A DNA stretch of 13,639 bases, taken from assembly GCF_036568665.1 (NCBI RefSeq), contig NZ_DATCSD010000002.1, positions 1 through 13,639 of the forward strand. Reading direction: 5' to 3'. The DNA is from Ohtaekwangia sp036568665 (lineage in GTDB: Bacteria > Bacteroidota > Bacteroidia > Cytophagales > Cyclobacteriaceae). This document shows positions 1 through 6,199 of the stretch, one piece after another. The notes beneath the pieces are model-generated. The model worked only from the letters and a program-made list of their open reading frames with translations, searched no databases and was not told the origin of the DNA. The translations under genes were made by a program, and so were the position numbers. Each line of letters begins with the position of its first letter. The first letter of the stretch is position 1.

Positions 1-120
1 CGATAAGAGACTTATTTCTGATGCTTCACCATTAAGCTACTCCAACAAGTTGGAGGTGGGACTCGAACCCACAATCCTCAGCTTAGACGAAGTAACTCTT
101 AGCTACGGCATCGGCTAACT
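1..120 (-). ncRNA. Y RNA-like RNA, third copy (permuted tRNA-like module; 3' end outside window)
   Basis: The RNA is read on the minus strand, downstream of the Ro60-like gene. The 29-nt core lies at 84-112: GCCGUAG, CUAA, then GAGUUACUUCG. UAAGAG-UU-ACUU (90-101) pairs perfectly with AAGUCUCUUA (4-13), giving a 10-bp helix with a UU bulge. Inside it are, in order: CUGA (78-81); a T-arm with loop UUCGAGU (56-72); CUCCAA/UUGGAG closed by CUUG (40-55), resembling an acceptor stem joined end to end; a D-arm with GG in its loop (23-37); and UCAG (18-21), which pairs back to CUGA. This is a cloverleaf in permuted order, T-arm, acceptor, D-arm, with the anticodon stem continuing into the Ro60-type stem. 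Bacterial YrlA RNAs are known to mimic tRNA and bind Rsr; assignment here is by structure and position. The outer stem's 3' strand lies beyond base 1. Confidence 0.75.
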
Positions 121-127
121 TTCCATA

Positions 128-197
128 AGAAAGGGCAACAAACCAGCAGAGACTATAGATTTTCAGTCGAAGTAACTCTGATGTACGGCACCTTCCT
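128..197 (-). ncRNA. Y RNA-like RNA, second copy (minimal, no tRNA-like module)
   Basis: The shared 29-nt core lies at 164-192: GCCGUAC, AUCA, then GAGUUACUUCG. CAGAG-UU-ACU (171-180) pairs with AGUCUCUG (147-154), reproducing the UU-bulged helix of the other copies with different flanking bases. The outer stem is AGGAAGG (191-197) with CCUUUCU (128-134), 7 bp including one G-U. The apical part is a short loop; GACU/AGUC is an alternative pairing. No T-arm or D-arm is visible, so this copy looks like a Ro60-binding stem without an effector module. It lies 8 nt from the first copy and next to the third, so the three are probably made from one precursor. It could be a decaying copy. Confidence 0.62.
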
Positions 198-205
198 GTA
201 AGTTC

Positions 206-332
206 AAGGAGTAAAAGCGAAGCGAGTATAGGGGCACGCCAGCCGGGAGTCGAACCCGGAACACTTCCTCCGAATTACCGGAGCATGTGATTCCTCCCCA
301 AGAGCGAAGTAACTCACTTCTACGACATCCTT
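206..332 (-). ncRNA. Y RNA-like RNA, first copy (D-arm-like and T-arm hairpins)
   Basis: The core lies at 301-329: GUCGUAG, AAGU, then GAGUUACUUCG. GAAGUGAG (313-320) pairs over 8 bp with CUCGCUUC (219-226), followed by the UU bulge. Human Y1 has GUAGUGAG-UUA paired with CUCACUAC at the equivalent place (from memory). The outer stem is AAGGA (328-332) with UCCUU (206-210). The inner module has GGGG (296-299) and CAC (287-289) facing the contiguous GUGCCCC (231-237), a D-arm-like hairpin CUCC-GGUAAUUC-GGAG (268-283), and a T-arm CCGGG-UUCGACU-CCCGG (243-259). The order is D then T, as in tRNA, without an anticodon arm. An alternative pairing of AUGUCG (323-328) with UGGCGU (236-241) competes with part of this fold. 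The RNA begins about 75 nt after the Ro60-like stop codon. Confidence 0.74.
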
Positions 333-379
333 ATTTCTCAAAGAACAATTCTATACTATATACTACTATATCTTGTAAA

Positions 380-401
380 CCTCCTCTCGCCAGAGGGGAG
401 G
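380..401 (-). other. Hairpin between the Ro60-like gene and the Y RNA cluster
   Basis: CCTCC and CTC pair with GAG and GGAGG around a TGGC loop, with one C/A mismatch (8 bp). It begins 5 nt past the rsr stop codon. No U-tract follows on either strand, so it is unlikely to be an intrinsic terminator; an mRNA 3'-end or RNA-processing structure fits better. The next 45 nt toward the Y RNAs are very AT-rich and could hold a promoter, but I see no convincing -33/-7 pair. Confidence 0.4.
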
Positions 402-406
402 GATCA

Positions 407-1927
407 TCACAACGCTATCTTCTCTATTTCTGCCAAGGCACGTCCGCCTTCTTCAAGCGCTGCCAGCATATCGAAGACTTTATCAGACCAACCTGCTATC
501 AGGTGTACTCCATCTTCGCGTACATCGACCGGAGTGTTACCGTACCCCGCCAAATCGAACAGGTATAATTTTGCATGTGGTGCAATCGCTTTGTATTGCT
601 TCCACCAGGTTGCTATGCCTGTCTGCGATCCGGCATGGCTGTTCCACAACTGGCAGTCGGTAAACATCATTACTTTATCTACCACTTTTCCTTTGGCGAC
701 AAGGTCTTTTATCACCAGGTATCCGTTGGTAGAGTAACCTACTTCACCTTCGCGGTTGTAAAACTCCTGCACGTTGGCCAGTATATTTCTACGCGATACA
801 TTAATTATCTTCCATGTGTCACCAAACATACCGGTACGCACATCTTCACAACGCGACTGCAGTAGCATGGCCAGCATCAACCCGATGTCGTAGCACATTA
901 CTTTACTTTTAGCAGACACCGGCTTCTGCATTGAACCTGACACATCGCATGCAATCACTACCGAAGTGTCTCTTCCAAAACCACGGATATTTCCCGCGCT
1001 CTGCTCAACCGCTTTCTCCAAAGCATCCAGCACCATAGGCACTCCGCCACACGTAAGTTGTTTTACTTCACGATAAGCCGACAGGAATCGGAAAGGAAAT
1101 TGTCGCGACTTTGCAACGGCATCTCTATTCGCCAGATGATTACATACTTCTGCCAGTATATCTTTCGATACACCAGCCTCCAGTATATTTCGCAGGTTAC
1201 GCAACAACGCCATATAACCCACTTTACCACTGGTGATCAGCTCTTCCCATTTCGCACGGAAAGCAGCCTGCTTCACTTTTTCATTGGCAAATTTATTCTG
1301 CCCCAAAGCCGACAGTTCGGTCTCCCAGGTATATGGAACATCCAATATACCTTTGGCAATCTTATCAAACACCACTTGCTGCTGCTCATTAACCGCTTTC
1401 GGGTGAACGATGAACAGTGCATCTTTCAGTTTAATCTCGCCTGCACGATCGTACTTGGCAAACTGATACTCATCAAACTTATTGAATGCATCCGCCAGTC
1501 CATGCTGTATCTGCTTCGATAGTTTGTTCAGTTTCTTAGAACCTTTTCGTTCGTTGGCTGCCTGGTAATACGCCAGCAACTCAGTGATCTCGTCAGCACG
1601 CTGCACAACACCTTTTACCGTTTTGCTTACTATATCTTTACCCGATTGTGTCTTGGCTAATTCTACCGCCAGCACTAATGGCACGCTACGCATGTTCATT
1701 TTAGTACGGGTATATATAGCCAGTCGCGCAACAAAAGCAGGATCATTCTTGGCGATCAGGTTACGGATACGCTTTAAACGTTTATCCGCAGACTCATAAA
1801 ATTTATCGTTCAGCGATGTAGTGACGATCGCACTATATAGTTCAGTACGTTCATTCAGGGCAAACGCTTCTGCACCTTCGTGATTCTTTACCTTGTTTTT
1901 TGCTTTACGAAATACATTGAATCTCAT
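407..1927 (-). CDS. rsr: Ro60 ortholog (Rsr), TROVE and vWA domain RNA-binding protein
   Basis: This 506-residue protein has the usual length and layout of Ro60/Rsr. An N-terminal TROVE HEAT-repeat ring covers about residues 15-310, with a DEYQFAKYDR motif near 152-161 typical of TROVE proteins. A C-terminal von Willebrand A domain covers about 320-490, with the MIDAS motif DVSGS at 328-332, T400 in STNG and D424 in FTDCQ. The family binds Y RNAs on the outside of the ring and the 3' ends of misfolded or structured RNAs in its cavity; in Deinococcus, Rsr and a Y RNA work with polynucleotide phosphorylase in RNA degradation and stress survival. No signal peptide is present, so it is cytoplasmic. 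The ATG at 1927 gives the complete N-terminus. The three Y RNA-like RNAs immediately downstream on the same strand strongly support the assignment. No rtcA or rtcB is in the window. Confidence 0.95.
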   Translation of the reverse strand: MRFNVFRKAKNKVKNHEGAEAFALNERTELYSAIVTTSLNDKFYESADKRLKRIRNLIAKNDPAFVARLAIYTRTKMNMRSVPLVLAVELAKTQSGKDIVSKTVKGVVQRADEITELLAYYQAANERKGSKKLNKLSKQIQHGLADAFNKFDEYQFAKYDRAGEIKLKDALFIVHPKAVNEQQQVVFDKIAKGILDVPYTWETELSALGQNKFANEKVKQAAFRAKWEELITSGKVGYMALLRNLRNILEAGVSKDILAEVCNHLANRDAVAKSRQFPFRFLSAYREVKQLTCGGVPMVLDALEKAVEQSAGNIRGFGRDTSVVIACDVSGSMQKPVSAKSKVMCYDIGLMLAMLLQSRCEDVRTGMFGDTWKIINVSRRNILANVQEFYNREGEVGYSTNGYLVIKDLVAKGKVVDKVMMFTDCQLWNSHAGSQTGIATWWKQYKAIAPHAKLYLFDLAGYGNTPVDVREDGVHLIAGWSDKVFDMLAALEEGGRALAEIEKIAL

Positions 1928-1952
1928 AACCGTTGTCGTTTATTTGATGACA

Positions 1953-1960
1953 CAAAGGTT
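1953..1960 (-). promoter_or_regulatory. Possible -7 element of the rsr promoter
   Basis: The minus strand reads AACCTTTG, one mismatch from the Bacteroidota -7 consensus TAnnTTTG, 25 nt before the rsr start codon. No TTG is found at the expected -33 spacing, so the call is weak. Confidence 0.28.
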
Positions 1961-1969
1961 ATGACCTAC

Positions 1970-1988
1970 TGCGCAGTCTTTTTGCGCA
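1970..1988. repeat. Paired TGCGCA palindromes upstream of rsr
   Basis: Two copies of the self-complementary hexamer TGCGCA (1970-1975 and 1983-1988) are separated by 7 bp, just upstream of the suggested rsr -7 element. The spacing, 13 bp centre to centre, could suit a dimeric regulator, but there is no independent support and chance is possible. Confidence 0.22.
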
Positions 1989-2048
1989 ATGAATTATTCC
2001 TGGCAATTTTTTCTAAAAATTTTTTATCCTCTGAAATAACCAGGGCTA

Positions 2049-2091
2049 TAAAAAACAAAGGCCTGCAAATCCTGTGGACTTGCAAGGCCTT
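2049..2091 (-). terminator. Intrinsic terminator of the DUF4382 lipoprotein gene
   Basis: An 11-bp stem, AAGGCCTTGCA... paired with ...TGCAGGCCTT (2058-2068 and 2080-2091, one bulged base, 11-nt loop), is followed on the minus strand by TTTGTTTTTT. It lies about 30 nt after the stop codon at 2123 and insulates this gene from rsr. Confidence 0.8.
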
Positions 2092-2122
2092 CCCCTCCGT
2101 AAAATAACCTGTAACTACCCTA

Positions 2123-2890
2123 CTACGGAATATTGATGGTACCTAAATCTGTTACTGCACCCAGCGATACCGTTACACCGGTTCTTTCGGTTGCTTCGTA
2201 ACCTGTTTTAGGACTAAACTTTACTGTATAACTGCCCGGCTCCACTGCACGCACCAGGAAACGTCCTGTTGCATCGGTATAGGCAGTAGCAATGGTATCG
2301 CCAACCGTAGTGCGCACTACATATATAGCAGGGGTTGATGCTGCAGGATTTACCACTCCTTTTATAGCGCCACTGGTAGCCTCGCTCAATGTACGGATCA
2401 CCGGCTTCAGACTATATCCGCCATTGCCCTTTGTTACAATAGAACGTGCAGCATCGAAGTCGAGTGTGAGGCGATAAGTAACACCTTCTATCAAATCGGC
2501 TTGCACATTCAGTTTCAATCCCGATTGCTGTGCGCTTGGAGTTTCCAGTAGTTTGGTTTCACCATCAATCTTCACACTGTTATTATCGCCCAATACCAAT
2601 CGCACCTGCGATACGCGACCGGCTGGTAATTCTAGTGTGCCGAGCAATGTATCAAGCCCGTTGGTAAGCTTGAGTATATTATATACTCCCGGTTTGATGT
2701 CCAGAGTTTTCCATCCGGAATCCTGATCGCCCGCGGCTGTATGTACTTCAACTTCCTGGATGTCTATATTTACCTCCTCATAATCGCCCGGAGCATCCGT
2801 CAGTCGCACTTCCAGTTTTGCATTCGAGTTATCGCTGCTGCAACCTGTTGCCCATGCTGCCACCAGAAATAAATACACGAGTCTCTTCAT
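2123..2890 (-). CDS. DUF4382 lipoprotein with C-terminal carboxypeptidase-regulatory-like domain
   Basis: The 255-residue product starts with a lipoprotein signal peptide ending in ATGC, with the lipidated cysteine at residue 17. Residues about 25-168 match the DUF4382 pattern (LTDAPGDYEEVNIDIQEVEV, GWKTL..GVYNILKLTNG, LPAGRVSQVRLVLGDNN, and a final FDAARSIV..GGYSLKPVIR). The last 80 residues form one carboxypeptidase-regulatory-like beta-sandwich (GAIKGVVNPA, TDATGRFLVRAVEPGSYTVKF). DUF4382 proteins are common in Bacteroidota and have no established biochemical role; the architecture indicates a cell-envelope protein, either periplasmic-facing or surface-exposed. It is transcribed alone, divergently from the barrel gene, and ends at a good terminator. 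AAAGGA lies a few bases before the ATG. Confidence 0.88.
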   Translation of the reverse strand: MKRLVYLFLVAAWATGCSSDNSNAKLEVRLTDAPGDYEEVNIDIQEVEVHTAAGDQDSGWKTLDIKPGVYNILKLTNGLDTLLGTLELPAGRVSQVRLVLGDNNSVKIDGETKLLETPSAQQSGLKLNVQADLIEGVTYRLTLDFDAARSIVTKGNGGYSLKPVIRTLSEATSGAIKGVVNPAASTPAIYVVRTTVGDTIATAYTDATGRFLVRAVEPGSYTVKFSPKTGYEATERTGVTVSLGAVTDLGTINIP

Positions 2891-2928
2891 AGTCCTTTGT
2901 TTTTAATGGGTTCAATAAATACTTGTTT

Positions 2929-2952
2929 GTTTTTCGATATAGCTTTCGGGGT
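2929..2952. repeat. Dispersed 24-bp motif, copy A
   Basis: GTTTTTCGATATAGC followed by two variable bases and TCGGGGT. The copy at 13609-13632 is identical at 22 of 24 positions. This copy lies 38 bp upstream of the lipoprotein start codon. Its role is unknown. Confidence 0.55.
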
Positions 2953-3065
2953 TATAGCACAAAGGATCACCCTTACCCCCAAAGCACAGATGGCTGATAC
3001 TACAGATTAAACGTTTCTTTTCTCTCTACAGAACATATCGGCAGACCAGCTGCTTTATTTCGTGG

Positions 3066-3095
3066 TTGAATTACCAGCAGAGAACGGGAAGTTTG
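3066..3095 (+). promoter_or_regulatory. Candidate Bacteroidota-type promoter for the barrel/A2M operon
   Basis: TTG (3066-3068), then exactly 19 bp, then GAAGTTTG (3088-3095). This fits the TTG-N19-TAnnTTTG consensus with one mismatch. It is about 200 bp before the barrel start codon. No closer match was seen in the gap. Confidence 0.38.
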
Positions 3096-3294
3096 TAACG
3101 GGAAATAACCGCAATTGGAATTTATCTGAAACAATGACTACGCAAGAACCACAAATCCTTGCTTCCGAGATATTCATCTCCTTCTTTTTCAGCAAGATGC
3201 TGTGTGGAAAATTACTTCGGCTATACAGGAAAATTTTCTGAATGACGCTTATGGAATCCGGTTCACTACAGCATCTTACTACAAACCTGCACGT

Positions 3295-6195
3295 ATGAAG
3301 TATTGCTTTGCCGTTACTTTCCTTTTTATATCCGTGTTGCTCCTCGCGCAGGAGGGAACACGCACCGTAAGCGGTCGGCTCACCGCCAGTGATGGCAGCC
3401 CGTTGCCAGGGGTAAGCATCACGATAAAGGGTACGCTGACAGGAACCACTACCGATGTGGATGGCTACTACTCATTAAATGCGCCCATAGGCTCTACGTT
3501 GGTATTTGCCTTTATAGGAATGAAAACGCGCGAAGTTGAGGTTACAGCCGATAACCTGAACCCCGTACAAGGCAAAGGCAAAACACCGGCATCGCGAAAG
3601 AAGCAATCAAAAACTATTACACAGCCTTTCATCATTTCTCCAAACACAGACTCTACCCAAAACGGAATTGCCGTGCTTGACGACAAGACTCCGGTATATA
3701 TATCAAATTATCCTACCATAGATCCTCAGAATATAGCTTCCATCAGGTCATTGAACCGGGTGCTGAATAAAAAGAATCGCGGTATTCATACATACAAAGT
3801 AAAGATGTATACCGAATCGAATAACCACAGAAGCAAGATGCAATTCACTACCTCGATAGGCATTGAAAGGATTACACAAACACCTGATTTACAAAACCGC
3901 TATGCGCAGGGCGAATCGCAGGGAGGCACAGAACTATGGAAAGGACCTGACACACAGGAGATATTTAGCTGGGGACCGCTTATGCGTACGCTGCAATTTG
4001 ACGGCAGTAATTATTCGTTTGATAAAAATGGGATGTTAACCACTACGGGCAGTGGGAAACTTGCTACTATATATACTGCTAAAAATTTTTTCCGCACCGG
4101 AGTTACTGCCTCTCAAAATCTTTTACTCTCTCTAAGAGGCCCCGGGCAAAGCACCGTTTTGCTGGAGGCCGGAAGAAAAACACGTGGTGGTATTATACCG
4201 GGATCAAAATCCGCTCAGAATAATTTTATACTTCAGCTAAAGAAACTAAAGATCAACAACAACCTATCATCGGACGCGAGCCTCACCTATAATTATTCGG
4301 ATGGCACATTGGTAAATCGCGGAGCAAATCTCTCCAGTATAACAGGTGCCGTATGGCGCACACCTGTTTCATTCGATAATACCAACGGGCTATCGCTTCG
4401 CACCGCCAGGCATTCAACAGAAGCTTCGCGGCTCAATGATGGTACTGTGCGCTCGCAGGCACCCGGTCTTGTCGATAATCCATACGGACTGGTGCAAGAG
4501 TTACCCGACAATGAAAACGCAAAACGTTTACTGGCAACAGCAACGATACGCTACTCGCCTCCGTCACAATTTTCTCTTACTATAAACAACAGCTTTGATA
4601 AGCAATGGAGTGATGCAATCTTCGGCATGGCACCGGGACTATCAGGATATATACCCGGGCGACTTACGCAGCGTAATGAGAAGCAGACCTACTTCAGTAC
4701 CATTATTTCTCCATCATACCGGATCAGCAGCGGCTATGATGAGATCAACGCGGGTATATCGTATCAGTTTAATTATCAAACTCGCGGACTCAATCGTACG
4801 GACGCATTCGGATTCTCTGCCGACACTTGGAATAATTTATACCGGGGCGATTCAATTATAGTATATACGCAGCAACGGTCGCGAAACATTCATGAGATAC
4901 TATGGAATATAAATTACACACATGGCTCATGGCTTGTAGTTCGCCTGGCCAACCGAAGTTATTTCTCCAACACATTATCATCCTCCCGGTATACTAACTT
5001 CTTTCCTACCATTGGGGCTAAAATAAATCTGCAGGAATTGGTATATATCGATCCTCTATATGAGTGGTCGGTATACGGCACCTTTGCCCAGTCGCTAAAT
5101 GAAGCCCCCCTCGTATACTCCAACTGGTCTTACCTCTCTTCGCAAAAAAGTGCACAACAGTATAATACCTTTTACGAGTCTGCCGAAATACTATTTAACC
5201 GAGGTCTTTCTCCTGAAACGGAAAACAAGTTTGAAGCAGGTATGAAATTCAACATTCTGAATCAGTTAACGGCCGACTTCACATACTATCATTATACTAC
5301 CGATAATTTTATTGCCCCGGTCTGGAATGGCAGTAGCTACCAATTGCTTAATGCAGCACGTGTTGCCAACCAGGGTATAAATGTTTCCTTGGGATATACC
5401 AGGTATTCCGATGTAATCGATTGGGGTGCATCCGTCCGATGGTCGAAATATACTTCTGAAGTAACAAGACTCTACTCATCTGAAAATTATATACCCATGG
5501 CAGGCTTCAACACCACTGCCAAAGTATTGGCCGCAGGCAAACCACTGGGCGCACTGTATGGTACAAGCTATAAACGCAACGATGCAGGACAGGTAATTAT
5601 TGGCGATGATGGATTTCCGCTGGTAGATCAAAATCTAAAAATGATTGGTAATCCGATTCCCGACTGGACAGCGGGGCTGGATATGTTTATTCAATGGAGA
5701 CGTTTTCGCGTATCCTGTCTTTTTGATTTCAAAAAAGGAGGTGATGTATGGAATGGAACCAGGGCGGCATTGGATTATCTCGGCCGATCGGAGAGCTCGG
5801 CAAATGAGCGCACGGTAAACAACTATATATTTGAGGGCATACACGAAGACGGGCAAGTCAATACTACACCGGTAAGCTTCTACGATCCCGCTCAACCTAT
5901 AGCTGCTAACCGGTGGGTGCGCTATGGCTTTACCGGTGTAGGCGAAAGCTATATAGAAGATGCTTCATGGATACGCCTCAGCGAATTGATGGCTACCTAT
6001 ACTGTTATTCTGCCCGATAAAAAAATTCACGAGGTGCGGGTATCACTGATTGGCACCAATCTTTTCCTGATCACACCCTACTCCGGTGTCGATCCATCGT
6101 CATCATTGTTTGGCTATACCAACGGCACTGGCCTCGATCTTTTTAACGTACCCGCTACCCGCACATTTACTGCACGTGTTACCATTAAAATCTAA
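3295..6195 (+). CDS. SusC/RagA-type outer-membrane barrel lacking the TonB plug core
   Basis: The product has 966 residues from the ATG at 3295, chosen because a signal peptide (MKYCFAVTFLFISVLLLAQ) begins there; an in-frame ATG at 3202 would place 31 unrelated residues before it. Residues 22-88 form a carboxypeptidase-regulatory-like domain (VSGRLTASDGSPLPGVSITIKGT). A normal SusC protein then has a TonB box and a plug of about 120 residues. Here there is a basic linker (GKGKTPASRKKQSK), and only a weak echo of the plug end (TPVYISNYPTIDPQNIASI, 132-150), with no EVVV box, no LQGRVxGxQI, no RG and no GANGVIxITT. From about residue 165 the SusC barrel appears normal (WKGPDTQEIFSWGPL, DNPYGLV) through to a terminal beta-strand RTFTARVTIKI. 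It is probably an outer-membrane channel. The next gene starts 4 bp later and carries the missing plug. No susD follows. Confidence 0.88.
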   Translation: MKYCFAVTFLFISVLLLAQEGTRTVSGRLTASDGSPLPGVSITIKGTLTGTTTDVDGYYSLNAPIGSTLVFAFIGMKTREVEVTADNLNPVQGKGKTPASRKKQSKTITQPFIISPNTDSTQNGIAVLDDKTPVYISNYPTIDPQNIASIRSLNRVLNKKNRGIHTYKVKMYTESNNHRSKMQFTTSIGIERITQTPDLQNRYAQGESQGGTELWKGPDTQEIFSWGPLMRTLQFDGSNYSFDKNGMLTTTGSGKLATIYTAKNFFRTGVTASQNLLLSLRGPGQSTVLLEAGRKTRGGIIPGSKSAQNNFILQLKKLKINNNLSSDASLTYNYSDGTLVNRGANLSSITGAVWRTPVSFDNTNGLSLRTARHSTEASRLNDGTVRSQAPGLVDNPYGLVQELPDNENAKRLLATATIRYSPPSQFSLTINNSFDKQWSDAIFGMAPGLSGYIPGRLTQRNEKQTYFSTIISPSYRISSGYDEINAGISYQFNYQTRGLNRTDAFGFSADTWNNLYRGDSIIVYTQQRSRNIHEILWNINYTHGSWLVVRLANRSYFSNTLSSSRYTNFFPTIGAKINLQELVYIDPLYEWSVYGTFAQSLNEAPLVYSNWSYLSSQKSAQQYNTFYESAEILFNRGLSPETENKFEAGMKFNILNQLTADFTYYHYTTDNFIAPVWNGSSYQLLNAARVANQGINVSLGYTRYSDVIDWGASVRWSKYTSEVTRLYSSENYIPMAGFNTTAKVLAAGKPLGALYGTSYKRNDAGQVIIGDDGFPLVDQNLKMIGNPIPDWTAGLDMFIQWRRFRVSCLFDFKKGGDVWNGTRAALDYLGRSESSANERTVNNYIFEGIHEDGQVNTTPVSFYDPAQPIAANRWVRYGFTGVGESYIEDASWIRLSELMATYTVILPDKKIHEVRVSLIGTNLFLITPYSGVDPSSSLFGYTNGTGLDLFNVPATRTFTARVTIKI

Positions 6196-6199
6196 CACT

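Larger units (their letters stand above)
2891..3294. other. Divergent intergenic region, 404 bp
   Basis: This gap separates the minus-strand lipoprotein gene from the plus-strand barrel gene. It contains a copy of a dispersed 24-bp motif (2929-2952) and one candidate plus-strand promoter (3066-3095). The remaining sequence has no convincing gene; a 35-codon ATG frame at 3134-3241 lacks support. The barrel gene would have a leader of roughly 190 nt. Confidence 0.5.

Noticed and set aside
23..259. Ordinary tRNA genes suggested by two T-arm sequences (56-72 and 243-259)
   Set aside because: Neither has a canonical 7-bp acceptor stem, D-arm, 7-nt anticodon loop and T-arm in the normal order. One is permuted and the other lacks an anticodon arm.
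84..329. CRISPR-like array: three 29-nt repeats
   Set aside because: The intervals between repeats are unequal (51 and 108 nt), the repeats vary at defined positions, and the 'spacers' contain the pairing partners of each repeat. An RNA gene family beside rsr explains them better.
380..401. Intrinsic terminator after rsr
   Set aside because: The stem is stable but no U-tract follows on either strand, and apparent RNA genes continue downstream.
287..568. Plus-strand frame across the rsr 3' end and Y RNA region
   Set aside because: It overlaps rsr and the structured RNA on the opposite strand and its product has no recognisable features.
3134..3241. 35-codon frame in the barrel leader
   Set aside because: It has no ribosome-binding site, no recognisable motif and no sign of selection; chance is likely.
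3202..3294. Upstream in-frame start for the barrel protein
   Set aside because: It adds 31 residues of no signal-peptide character before a clear signal peptide that begins at 3295.
6086..6199. Upstream in-frame start for the A2M-like protein
   Set aside because: It would overlap the barrel gene by 110 bp and place 38 residues before a clear signal peptide at 6200.
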